A stretch of 9,130 nucleotides of DNA from JBFHRB01 sp041591915 (GCA_041591915.1 JBFHRB010000134.1:1-9130); one strand, 5' to 3'. Shown: positions 1 to 6,025, counted from the first letter of the stretch. Translations and numbers: made by a program. The notes: a model not told the origin generated them from the sequence alone.

Positions 1-603
1 CCGCAGGTCGTTGGAGAAGAGCGTCCCACTCGCCACGGCGAGGCCGACCACGAGCGCGAGCAGCAGGGCGACGAAGGCCGCAACGAACCGTGCGAGCAGC
101 GACTGGTTGGCTGCGCGGACCAGCCAGAAGCCGATGGCCAGGGACCCGGCGATCGAGAGGCCGCCCGCCAGGGTCGCGGAGGTCCGCACGAGGGCATCGG
201 CAGCGGCCCACGCAACGAGCCCGACGACGAGCGGGAGGGTGGGCAGCGACTGACCGACGCGTCCGCGCGCCGACGACCACGCGGCGGCCACACCGGCGAC
301 CGCCGCCGCGATGTGGGCGGACAGGGGTGCTGCGGCCACCACGACCGGCGTTGCGCCCACGAGGCCGCCGACCCCGCCGAAGGCCAGCGAGGCGTAGGCG
401 GCCGTACGGACGTAGAGCGGCCAGCTCCCGTCGGTGAGGAACGCCCCCGAGACGAGGTGGACCCCGGCCAGGAGCAGGCCACCGATCACGATCGACATGC
501 GGCCACGTCCGACGGCCTGCGGCCGTGCCAGCGCGAACGCCGCCAGCCCGAAGGCGGCGGTGAGTCCGAGTACGTGGACGGCGAGATGGAGCGGGATGCT
601 CAC
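1..603 (-). CDS. N-terminal part of a seven-helix membrane protein (runs off the left edge)
   Basis: The first 201 residues are visible, and the reading frame is open to base 1. From a GTG at 603 the protein begins MSIPLHLAVHVLG and enters a hydrophobic helix at once. I count about seven membrane segments: residues 3-26, 36-56, 67-85, 87-109, 122-139, 145-162 and 173-196. The last is preceded by a short polar stretch (RAANQSLLARF) and followed by SNDLR, so a soluble domain may begin just past the edge. This pattern of several helices and then a final helix leading into a polar segment is common in membrane sensors such as histidine kinases or cyclases, but no catalytic or sensor motif lies inside the window. 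A GTG at 657 is also in frame; 603 is preferred because helix 1 then starts directly and a weak GGAA precedes it. The family is not recognised. It lies about 100 bases downstream of the PDZ-Lon gene on the same strand. Confidence 0.72.
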   Translation of the reverse strand, partial: MSIPLHLAVHVLGLTAAFGLAAFALARPQAVGRGRMSIVIGGLLLAGVHLVSGAFLTDGSWPLYVRTAAYASLAFGGVGGLVGATPVVVAAAPLSAHIAAAVAGVAAAWSSARGRVGQSLPTLPLVVGLVAWAAADALVRTSATLAGGLSIAGSLAIGFWLVRAANQSLLARFVAAFVALLLALVVGLAVASGTLFSNDLR

Positions 604-640
604 GTCGTTCCGTGGCCGGGCGCAGGTGATCCAGACGGCG

Positions 641-646
641 AGTCTA
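641..646 (-). promoter_or_regulatory. Possible -10 box TAGACT for the left-edge membrane protein
   Basis: Read on the minus strand, this is TAGACT, which fits the actinobacterial TAnnnT pattern. It lies 37 bases before the GTG at 603, in a non-coding gap. No convincing TTGACA-like box lies 16-18 bases upstream. The surrounding nonamer GTAGACTCG recurs exactly at 1870-1878 before the PDZ-Lon gene, and a one-base variant occurs at 7121-7128 before the epimerase gene. Confidence 0.27.
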
Positions 647-663
647 CGGCCGACCACTGTCCG

Positions 664-693
664 CGACCGGCCGTCTGGGAGGTTCGCCGGTCG
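664..693 (-). terminator. Possible hairpin terminator after the PDZ-Lon gene
   Basis: CGACCGGC (664-671) and GCCGGTCG (686-693) form a perfect 8-bp stem with a 14-nt loop, beginning 10 bases after the PDZ-Lon stop codon in the direction of transcription. No T-run follows. Competing inverted repeats share its arm (646-652 with 668-674, and 631-638 with 671-678). The region could therefore be an attenuator-like switch, or simply GC-rich chance pairing. Confidence 0.25.
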
Positions 694-703
694 TGCACAG
701 GTT

Positions 704-1804
704 TCAGCGGGTCGGGCCCAGCGCGACCGCACCGGCCGGCTCGCGGTCCGCGGCGAGGTCGCGGAGCGCCGCGATGGCATCGTCCAGCGTCTCGACGGGG
801 ACCAGCGTGATCGGTCTGGACACCGCCGCTTGCTGGGCGGACGCGAAGTTCGCGCGCGGGATCAGGAAGATGGTCGCCGGGGGCTCGCCGTCGCGCTCGG
901 TCGCACCGACGACCTTCTGCTGGACGCCACCGATCGGCCCGACGACGCCCAGGTCGTCGATCGTGCCGGTCACGGCGACCACGTGGCCCGAGGTCAGGTC
1001 GTCGGGCCCGAAGAGGTCGATGATCGTGAGGGCGAAGGCCAGGCCGCCGGAGGGTCCACCGACCGAGCCGGCGTCGACCCGGATGTCGATGGGGAGGTCG
1101 AGGTGCGTCATGACCGTCACCCCGAGGACTGCCCTGCCCTCCTCACGCGTGGAGCGAGCGAGGGTTGCGCTGCCCTCGAGGCGCTGGACGCTCACCTCGC
1201 CCTCGTCGTCCGTCGTCGTCCGCTCCCACACGAGCCGGACCTCGGCGCCGATCTCTCGGGCCTTCATGGTCGACACCAGCTGCTGGTCGCTGGTGATCCG
1301 CTGGCCGTCAACGCTCCGGATGACGTCGCCGACCGCGAGCCCCAGCTCGCTCGCCGGGGAGCCACCCAGGACCGACACGACCTCGGCGCCCGCCTCGATG
1401 GGGTCGTCGGGGAGCCCGAGGTAGCTCAGCGCCGCGACCGCCGCCTCCACCTGGCTCTGCTGCATGCGGACCGCGTTCTCCAGCCAGACCTGCTCCTCGT
1501 CGCGCGAGTCGGTGAAGACCGACGCGCGGTCGACGTTGCGGACGGTCGGGTCGAAGTAGCCCGACACCCAGTCGCGCAGGGTCAGGTCAGCGTCGACCGC
1601 GACCGTCGTGAGCAGGATCTGTCCTGTCGAGACGTAGGTGTCCTGGTCCTCGATCGAGACCAGCTCGAAGGTGTTCCGCGTCGGGCCGGGCAGCCACGAG
1701 ACGTAGCACGTGGGCTGTGCCTGGACGAGGTCGCACGGGAACGCGCCCCGAGCCATGAGGCTCGCGAAGGTGAGCGCGAGGAGGGCAGCGAGGATGCGGC
1801 GCAC
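704..1804 (-). CDS. YlbL-type membrane-anchored PDZ-Lon (S16-like) protease
   Basis: A 366-residue protein from a GTG at 1804. Residues 4-22 are a hydrophobic signal or membrane anchor (ILAALLALTFASLMARGAF). The middle region has a PDZ domain at about 140-215, with GGSPASELGLAVGDVI and VDGQRI as its carboxylate-binding core. The C-terminal S16 Lon-type peptidase domain (about 225-348) carries the catalytic Ser252 in GGPSGGL and Lys297 in IGGVQQK, so the Ser-Lys dyad is intact. There is no AAA+ ATPase domain, as in the YlbL/SdrC-like family, whose members cut substrates at the outer membrane face; the substrate here is unknown. The frame stays open to an ATG at 1945, but that start would overlap the preceding gene, read through a strong hairpin (1843-1871) and place 47 Arg/Pro-rich residues before the signal anchor. 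No good Shine-Dalgarno is visible before 1804. Another in-frame GTG lies at 1867, inside the hairpin. The family call is firm; the start is fairly sure. Confidence 0.9.
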   Translation of the reverse strand: MRRILAALLALTFASLMARGAFPCDLVQAQPTCYVSWLPGPTRNTFELVSIEDQDTYVSTGQILLTTVAVDADLTLRDWVSGYFDPTVRNVDRASVFTDSRDEEQVWLENAVRMQQSQVEAAVAALSYLGLPDDPIEAGAEVVSVLGGSPASELGLAVGDVIRSVDGQRITSDQQLVSTMKAREIGAEVRLVWERTTTDDEGEVSVQRLEGSATLARSTREEGRAVLGVTVMTHLDLPIDIRVDAGSVGGPSGGLAFALTIIDLFGPDDLTSGHVVAVTGTIDDLGVVGPIGGVQQKVVGATERDGEPPATIFLIPRANFASAQQAAVSRPITLVPVETLDDAIAALRDLAADREPAGAVALGPTR

Positions 1805-1842
1805 GGGCGTAGCTCGAGGGGCCGTGGTGGCGGTGGAACAGG

Positions 1843-1871
1843 CGAGGTGCGGCCCATCGGGCCGCACCTCG
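1843..1871 (-). terminator. Perfect 13-bp hairpin between the Pro-rich protein and PDZ-Lon genes
   Basis: CGAGGTGCGGCCC (1843-1855) and GGGCCGCACCTCG (1859-1871) pair perfectly around a 3-nt loop. The hairpin begins 28 bases after the stop codon of the 160-aa gene and ends 38 bases before the PDZ-Lon GTG. No T-run follows, which is usual for terminator-like stems in high-GC actinobacteria. It is the strongest hairpin I found in the window. A TAGACT box abuts its upstream side, so it could instead be the 5' end of the PDZ-Lon transcript. Confidence 0.6.
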
Positions 1872-1877
1872 AGTCTA
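1872..1877 (-). promoter_or_regulatory. Possible -10 box TAGACT for the PDZ-Lon gene
   Basis: Minus-strand TAGACT directly precedes the 13-bp hairpin and lies 67 bases before the GTG at 1804. It shares the exact nonamer GTAGACTCG with the candidate at 639-647. No clear -35 box is visible. If used, the hairpin would sit in the 5' leader of the mRNA. Confidence 0.27.
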
Positions 1878-1898
1878 CTGGGAGCGTCGTGAGGCCCC

Positions 1899-2381
1899 TC
1901 AGCCGCGGCTGAAGAGCGTCTTCTTCGGGGGTTCGCCCTCGCCACCCTCGCCGGACGACGAGGATCCGGGCGGTGGCGACAGGTTCATCGACCCTGGGGG
2001 TGGCTCCGACGAGGCCGGTGGGGCCGGGGGCGGCTCCTCGGCAGCCTCGGGCTCGGCGGCCGCGGGCTCGGCGGCCTCGGGCTCCTCCGGCTCCGGGGCG
2101 GCAGCTGGCGGGGGCGGCGGTGGCGCCTCTGCGGGCTCGGGGGCGGCGGCCGGCGCGCTCGACTCCGCCGCGGGGGCGGGCGCAGGCGCGCCTCCCTCGT
2201 CGACGATCTCGACCTTGTAGTAGGTCTTGAACTCGATGGGCATGTGCTTGTAGACGCGGACGTCGGAGACGCCCTCCTCGTTGCGGAGGCGCTCGACCAT
2301 CGAGAGTGCGGTGTCCAGAGAGCCGGCCTCGACGTACGTGTCCTCGCCGGTCGCACTCTTGTAGCGCACGATGTGGCTCAT
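1899..2381 (-). CDS. Small protein: conserved-looking N-terminal domain plus Pro/Ala/Glu-rich tail
   Basis: A 160-residue protein from an ATG at 2381. A GAAGGGGA Shine-Dalgarno lies about 8 bases upstream. An in-frame ATG at 2399 would include that Shine-Dalgarno within the coding region and is therefore rejected. Residues 1-62 look folded: MSHIVRYK, then a helix-like stretch (about 21-36) and VRVYKHMPIEFKTYYKVEIVDE, an alpha/beta pattern. Residues 65-150 are low complexity, mostly Pro, Ala and Glu, becoming Gly/Ser-rich. The protein ends in a basic-hydrophobic tip, PPKKTLFSRG. No signal peptide or membrane helix is visible, so it is probably cytoplasmic. It lies 56 bases after the subtilase stop, probably in one transcript with it, and a hairpin follows it. 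I do not recognise a named family. The long disordered tail with a distinct end motif suggests a tether or interaction partner, but that is inference. Confidence 0.8.
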   Translation of the reverse strand: MSHIVRYKSATGEDTYVEAGSLDTALSMVERLRNEEGVSDVRVYKHMPIEFKTYYKVEIVDEGGAPAPAPAAESSAPAAAPEPAEAPPPPPPAAAPEPEEPEAAEPAAAEPEAAEEPPPAPPASSEPPPGSMNLSPPPGSSSSGEGGEGEPPKKTLFSRG

Positions 2382-2437
2382 CTCGCGGTCCCCTTCCATC
2401 GTCCCGCTAGGTCCACTTCATCGACAGACGCTAGCGC

Positions 2438-3871
2438 TCACTTGACACGTTCGCTGAGCGAACGGCTGGTCGTCACGACTGCGCCAGCGGTCACGACGAG
2501 CAACCCGGCGGCCAACAACGTGAGCACTGGCCGTCTGTCGCTGTCGTCGCCGATGGCGGCCGAGACGTCGACGGGCGGTGGTGGCGTCTCGTCGAGTGTC
2601 GAGGGCGCGGCCGTGGGCAGCTGCCCGTCGGCACCGTTGCCCGCGTCGGGGGTCGCGTCGGTCGCGGGGTCGGGCTCGACCGGTGGCGTCGTCTCGCTCG
2701 GGCTCGCGTCGGGCTCGGCCTCCGTCGACGGCGACCCATCGGGTCCGCCCGGCTCCTCCGTGGGCGCGGTCGGCGACGGTTCAGCGGTCGGCTGTGGCGA
2801 TGGAGTGGGCCCGGTGGTCGGCTGTGGCGACGGGGTCGGCGTCGGCGAGGGCGACGGGGGCGGCGGCTGCGCGACCGCAGCCGCCAGGTCGATCCGTCCG
2901 TAGCCGTACTGCAGGTCCGGACCGGGGTCGCCCAGGTCCTTGGCCGTCTGCCGCAGCCGCTCGACCGCCTCCACGTGCCCCAGGCCCGCCGAGCGGAGGA
3001 CGGCGATCGCCCCGGCAGCGAACGGGGCGGAGAAGGACGTCCCGTCGGCCTGGCCGTAGGTGTGCTCCCGGCCGTCGCAGCCCCCTTGCGAGGCCGGGGC
3101 GGCGAAGGTCGGCGAAGCGGGGTCGCACCACCAGGTGCTGACGATCTCGACGCCCGGCGCCATGACGGCGTCCTCCCGCCCCGCGTCCGAGAAGGGCGCG
3201 CGACGGTCCTGGCGGTCCGTCGCGCCCACGAGGACGATCGGCGACGACGGCGGGTAGTCGGTCGACACGGTGCTCGAGTTGCCGGTCGCGGCGACGACCA
3301 CCACGCCTCGGTCCCACGCGTACCTCACCGCAGCCGACGGAGCGGTGATGCCCACCCCCACCCCGACACCGCCGATGGCGCCCTCGAGGGACAGGTTGAT
3401 GACGTCGGCCCCGTTGTCGACCGCCCAGCGGATGCCGGCGTCCACGTCCTCGCTGAACCCGCTGCCGTCCTCGTCGAGGACGCGTATCGGCATGATCCGC
3501 GCGCCGGGTGCCGTCCCGGCGATGCCGATGCCGTTGTCGGTGGCGGCGGCGGCGATCCCGGCGACCAGCGTGCCGTGCCCGTTGAGGTCCTGGGGGTCAT
3601 CGTCGTTGTCGACGTAGTCGATCCCGATGACCCGTCCCGCGCTGTCGCGGAAGAGGCGGCCCTGCAGGTCCGGGTGCTCGAGGTCCACGCCCGTGTCGAT
3701 GACGGCGATGACCGCGCCCTGCCCGCGCGCGACGCCCCACGCCTGTTCAGCGCGGATCTTCTCGAACCCCCACTGCCGCGACACGTGCGGGTCGTTGACG
3801 GCAAGGGCGGCCGCCGCCGTCGAGAACAGCAGGCACAGCGTCAAGGCCGCGATGGTGCGACGGCGTCCCAC
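2438..3871 (-). CDS. Secreted subtilisin-like serine protease (S8) with Pro-rich stalk and C-terminal membrane anchor
   Basis: A 477-residue protein from a GTG at 3871, with a clear GGAGG Shine-Dalgarno 5 bases upstream. Residues 1-24 are a signal peptide (MGRRRTIAALTLCLLF..., probable cut after ALA). The S8 catalytic domain spans about 26-335. Its active site is complete: Asp59 in VIDTGVD, His99 in NGHGTLVAG, oxyanion Asn198 in ATGN and Ser279 in GTSFSAP. Cys249 and Cys265 bracket an insert before the serine and may form a disulfide. The stretch right after the signal peptide (NDPHVSRQWGFEKIRAEQAW) resembles the mature start of thermitase-type subtilases, so a classic I9 propeptide seems to be absent. 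Residues about 335-440 form a Pro/Ser/Thr-rich stalk, and about 448-467 a membrane helix followed by a short basic tail (SRSLSERVK). This layout resembles mycosins, but no type VII secretion gene lies nearby. It would act outside the membrane, held on a stalk. The 65-aa membrane protein lies 48 bases upstream. Confidence 0.93.
   Translation of the reverse strand: MGRRRTIAALTLCLLFSTAAAALAVNDPHVSRQWGFEKIRAEQAWGVARGQGAVIAVIDTGVDLEHPDLQGRLFRDSAGRVIGIDYVDNDDDPQDLNGHGTLVAGIAAAATDNGIGIAGTAPGARIMPIRVLDEDGSGFSEDVDAGIRWAVDNGADVINLSLEGAIGGVGVGVGITAPSAAVRYAWDRGVVVVAATGNSSTVSTDYPPSSPIVLVGATDRQDRRAPFSDAGREDAVMAPGVEIVSTWWCDPASPTFAAPASQGGCDGREHTYGQADGTSFSAPFAAGAIAVLRSAGLGHVEAVERLRQTAKDLGDPGPDLQYGYGRIDLAAAVAQPPPPSPSPTPTPSPQPTTGPTPSPQPTAEPSPTAPTEEPGGPDGSPSTEAEPDASPSETTPPVEPDPATDATPDAGNGADGQLPTAAPSTLDETPPPPVDVSAAIGDDSDRRPVLTLLAAGLLVVTAGAVVTTSRSLSERVK
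2786..2830 (-). repeat. 30-base tandem repeat in the subtilase stalk
   Basis: GGTCGGCTGTGGCGA occurs at 2786-2800 and again exactly 30 bases later at 2816-2830. In the protein this gives two decapeptides of the form TPSPQPTxxP. It is part of the Pro-rich stalk and could vary in copy number by slippage. Confidence 0.6.
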
Positions 3872-3885
3872 TGCGTCCTCCGATA

Positions 3886-3906
3886 CCGCGTCGCCGAGCG
3901 ACGCGG
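3886..3906 (-). promoter_or_regulatory. 9-bp intercistronic hairpin just before the subtilase ribosome binding site
   Basis: CCGCGTCGC (3886-3894) and GCGACGCGG (3898-3906) form a perfect 9-bp stem with a 3-nt loop. It lies 13 bases after the stop of the 65-aa gene and a few bases before the GGAGG of the subtilase. It could be a weak terminator, an mRNA stabiliser or a translation-control stem. No T-run follows it. Confidence 0.42.
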
Positions 3907-3919
3907 CGACCCCGCCGAC

Positions 3920-4117
3920 TCAGGCGTCGGTGCGTTCGTCGCTCCCGTCACGCCCGGATCCTGGCGCGGCGGGGGCTCCCACGGGCTGCATGGCCGTCAA
4001 CGCCCGATTGAACGAGTCGACGGACGTGATGGGATCACGATCGTTGCGCGCGAGCCACCAGCTCCGGGCGAGGCCTGCCGCGACGATGAGGATGAGAGAC
4101 ACGAAGACGTACTGCAT
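3920..4117 (-). CDS. 65-aa single-pass membrane protein
   Basis: The start is an ATG at 4117, with AGGTG 6 bases upstream. The open frame continues to 4303, but those 62 extra residues are Arg-rich, lack the look of coding sequence and span a palindrome. Residues 2-17 are a hydrophobic helix (QYVFVSLILIVAAGLA), followed by RSWWLARNDRDPITSVDSFNRALTAM and a Gly/Pro/Asp-rich end. The arrangement of a helix, a basic juxtamembrane segment and then SVxSFxRAL-type amphipathic residues recalls small actinobacterial membrane proteins of unknown function, although I cannot name the family. The positive residues after the helix suggest the N-terminus faces out and the C-terminus faces the cytoplasm. It lies 48 bases upstream of the subtilase gene on the same strand, so it may be co-transcribed and could assist or sense that protease (inference). 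Confidence 0.72.
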   Translation of the reverse strand: MQYVFVSLILIVAAGLARSWWLARNDRDPITSVDSFNRALTAMQPVGAPAAPGSGRDGSDERTDA

Positions 4118-4316
4118 GCGTTGCACCTGACGGCTGGTGCGCGTCTGAGGGGGACGGCGGTTGATCGAGTTGTTCGGCTTCCCGGCGCGGAGGGTAGAGG
4201 GACACCCGGCCACCCAGCGAGCGCGCACCCCCGGACGCGCAGCGCGCGTGCGTCGAGAGCACAGGCCGCGGACGGAACGCGCGTTCCGGTCGCCGTGCGT
4301 CACCCTCGGCTGACGG
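4118..4316. other. About 200-base non-coding gap between MoaE and the 65-aa gene
   Basis: No credible gene is present. The gap separates two minus-strand blocks, so it probably holds the end of the moaE transcript and a promoter for the 65-aa and subtilase genes. It contains a 16-base palindrome (4273-4288) and, at 4191-4196, a minus-strand TACCCT that fits TAnnnT but has no recognisable -35 partner. Runs of GCGC make further small stems, which I do not count. Confidence 0.5.
4273..4288 (-). terminator. 16-base palindrome after moaE
   Basis: CGGAACGCGCGTTCCG is a perfect palindrome 28 bases after the moaE stop codon. As RNA it can form a 6-bp stem with a GCGC loop. It could be the moaE terminator or a dimeric repressor site for the downstream genes; nothing in the sequence decides between them. 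Confidence 0.35.
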
Positions 4317-4793
4317 TCAGCAGCCCGGCCAGCGCTCGGTGCCGTCGACGAGGAACTCGTGCTTCCAGATGGGGACCGAGGCCTTGACGTCGTCGATCAG
4401 CTCCTGCGCGGCTGCGATGGCCTCGTCGCGATGCGGCGCCGCGGCGGCGACGATGACGCTGAGGTCTCCGATCTCGAGCCGGCCGACCCGGTGGCTGATG
4501 TGCACGCTGCGCAGCGCCGGCCTCGCCGCGAGGACGCGCTCCGCGACGGCGCGCATGGCCGGCTCGACCTGCTCCTCCCAGGCCTCGTACTCGAGGTGGC
4601 TCACCTCGTCGCCGTCGTGGTGGTTGCGGACCACCCCGCAGAAGAGGCCGATGCCCCCACAGGTCGGGTCGATCACCGCGGCGTAGGCCGCGTCGATCGA
4701 GAGGGGCTCCGTCGTCAGGCGCACGTCGACCGACGTCCCCGCGCGCGGGGGGTCGAGGGTCGGGTCGCCGGGTGGTTGGGCTGGCAGCGTCAC
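4317..4793 (-). CDS. moaE: Molybdopterin synthase catalytic (large) subunit MoaE
   Basis: A 158-residue protein from a GTG at 4793 whose start overlaps the stop of the upstream membrane-protein gene in a GTGA tetranucleotide, a sign of translational coupling. MoaE with the thiocarboxylated MoaD converts cyclic pyranopterin monophosphate to molybdopterin in the cytoplasm. Family hallmarks are present in order: GGIGLFCGVVRNHHDG (the usual GAxxxFxGxVR loop), LEYEAWEEQVEPAM, HRVGRLEIGDLSVIVAAAAPHRDEA and DDVKASVPIWKHEFLVDGTERW. The two conserved lysines are Lys137 and Lys144 of VKASVPIWKHEF. Length is slightly above the usual 140-150 because of an N-terminal extension of about 20 Pro-rich residues. 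No moaD, moaA, moaC or molybdoenzyme gene is in the window, so its partner must lie elsewhere. The frame stays open to 4937, but that part overlaps the upstream gene and is Arg-rich. Confidence 0.95.
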   Translation of the reverse strand: MTLPAQPPGDPTLDPPRAGTSVDVRLTTEPLSIDAAYAAVIDPTCGGIGLFCGVVRNHHDGDEVSHLEYEAWEEQVEPAMRAVAERVLAARPALRSVHISHRVGRLEIGDLSVIVAAAAPHRDEAIAAAQELIDDVKASVPIWKHEFLVDGTERWPGC

Positions 4794-6025
4794 GCGGACA
4801 CCGGCTCGTTCAGGTCGATCACGGCCCCCCGCGCATCCGGTGGCCAGCGCTCCTCCGGCCGGTCCGGCGCGACGGCGGCGAGCAGGACGAAGGGCAACCC
4901 GAGCACGGGTCCGGCGACGTGCCAGCCCGGCGGCCACCAGGGGATCGTGAGGATCAGGAGCGCCCCGGTCACCGCCGCCTCACGGGTCGGTGACAGCGCC
5001 ACACGACGGACGCCGGCGGCCAGCGCAAGCGCGACCGGCAGGAGCGCGAGGGCGCCGGGCAGGGCTGCCGCGCGAACGGGCTCGACGATCCCCTGCTGCC
5101 ACAGCTCGGCCCACCCCGAGGCGGCTGGCAGCAGCAGCAGCGCCGACGCGGCGACGACACCGCCGAGGCTCAGGAGGAACGGAGCCGTCTGCCGGCCCGG
5201 TACGCGGCGGAGCCAGAGGGGCAGGACCAGCAGCGGCCAGACGGCGAACCCAACCGCGAGGCCGAGGAGTGCGCCGGCCCCGGCAGCGAGTCGCTGCGGG
5301 AGGTGCCGGCCGGCATAGACCCGGCCGAGCACGACCGACGACCAGACCAGGGCAGCGCCGGCGAAGAGCACGCCGGGAGACACGGCATAGGCGATCAGGG
5401 TGGAGGGGAGCCAGGCGGCAGCCGCCATCGCGGTCCAGGCCGTGCCGCGGAAGCCCCAGCTGCCGGCCAGTCGCCCGACACCGAAGACGAGGGCGGCCGC
5501 GGCGACCAGAGCCAGGAGGAAGACGGCGTCCTGCGACTGGATGACGGGCGGTCGGTGCACCAGCCACACCAGCGCCGCGCTGAGGGGGCCGGGCGCCTCG
5601 GCCGGGACACCCGACGCCCCGGATGCCCACCCGGCCCCGGCGGCGCTCAGCGCCCCGCCACGGCCGTGCCAGGCCGCGCCGACGTGGAGGACGATCGCAC
5701 CGAGCGCCAGTGCCATGCCCGACGAGGGGCCGGCGCGAGGCTCCCAGCGAAGCGGCGACCCCTCGGCGGTCGCCACGAGGAGGCCGGCCAGGACGAGCCA
5801 CGGCAGCGCGAGCCACGGGCCCGGCTCGAGCCACGTCCAGCCTGCGACCGGCGCCACGGTGGCCACGACCGTCGCGAAGCCGCCCACCAGGAGCGTGGTG
5901 GCGACGGCCCAGCCCATCCGGCCCACGGGGCGCAGGACGCCGAACACGAGGACCAGGCCCACGAACCACGCGGTCTGCGGGGCGAACAGCGGGAGGAGCG
6001 CCGCGGCGGTCGCCGGCTCGTCCAC
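4790..6025 (-). CDS. Polytopic membrane protein of unknown function (possibly GT-C-like)
   Basis: A 411-residue protein from a GTG at 6025. A GAGGAGG Shine-Dalgarno lies 4 bases upstream, and the GTG shares one base with the TAG stop of the epimerase gene. It is Leu/Ala/Val/Trp-rich with roughly ten or eleven membrane helices throughout and few polar loops. Its longest polar loop is at about residues 125-165 and includes HRPPVIQSQDA. The second half (SPGVLFAGAALVWSSVVL, a short basic loop, then AGAGALLGLAVGFAVWPLLVLPLWLRR, and a late TIPWWPPGWHVAGP loop) resembles the layout of GT-C lipid-linked glycosyltransferases such as GT87. I see no convincing catalytic Asp motif in the first loop, so this is only a suggestion. 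Coupling to an SDR epimerase upstream and MoaE downstream does not define its role. An uncharacterised transporter or scaffold protein is equally possible. Confidence 0.85.
   Translation of the reverse strand: MDEPATAAALLPLFAPQTAWFVGLVLVFGVLRPVGRMGWAVATTLLVGGFATVVATVAPVAGWTWLEPGPWLALPWLVLAGLLVATAEGSPLRWEPRAGPSSGMALALGAIVLHVGAAWHGRGGALSAAGAGWASGASGVPAEAPGPLSAALVWLVHRPPVIQSQDAVFLLALVAAAALVFGVGRLAGSWGFRGTAWTAMAAAAWLPSTLIAYAVSPGVLFAGAALVWSSVVLGRVYAGRHLPQRLAAGAGALLGLAVGFAVWPLLVLPLWLRRVPGRQTAPFLLSLGGVVAASALLLLPAASGWAELWQQGIVEPVRAAALPGALALLPVALALAAGVRRVALSPTREAAVTGALLILTIPWWPPGWHVAGPVLGLPFVLLAAVAPDRPEERWPPDARGAVIDLNEPVSA

Noticed and set aside
434..1912. A long plus-strand open frame (492 codons) opposite the PDZ-Lon gene
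   Set aside because: It is Arg/Asp-rich without domain motifs and lies antisense to a gene with an intact S16 active site; GC-rich third positions keep opposite frames open by chance.
2405..2436. CGCTAG/CTAGCG 6-bp repeat after the subtilase stop
   Set aside because: The arms are short and the 20-base loop is long; this is within chance for this composition.
2448..2464. Inverted repeat CGTTCGC-TGA-GCGAACG as a terminator of the subtilase gene
   Set aside because: It lies inside the last codons, before the stop, with no T-run after it. A terminator inside the coding end is unlikely, although an mRNA-end stem is possible.
2438..3871. Assigning the subtilase as a type VII secretion mycosin (MycP)
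   Set aside because: Only the layout matches. No ESX gene is in the window and the segment after the signal peptide looks thermitase-like.
4118..4303. N-terminal extension of the 65-aa gene to an ATG at 4303
   Set aside because: The added residues are Arg-rich, span a 16-base palindrome, and the AGGTG at the 4117 start would be inside the gene.
2975..4387. A plus-strand open frame of 470 codons opposite the subtilase
   Set aside because: It is antisense to an S8 gene with all catalytic residues and a good Shine-Dalgarno; its composition is Arg/Ala/Asp-rich, as expected of a shadow frame.
4794..4937. N-terminal extension of MoaE to 4937
   Set aside because: It overlaps the upstream membrane gene by 148 bases and is Arg/Ala-rich. 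The MoaE fold needs no such extension, and a GTGA overlap marks the start.
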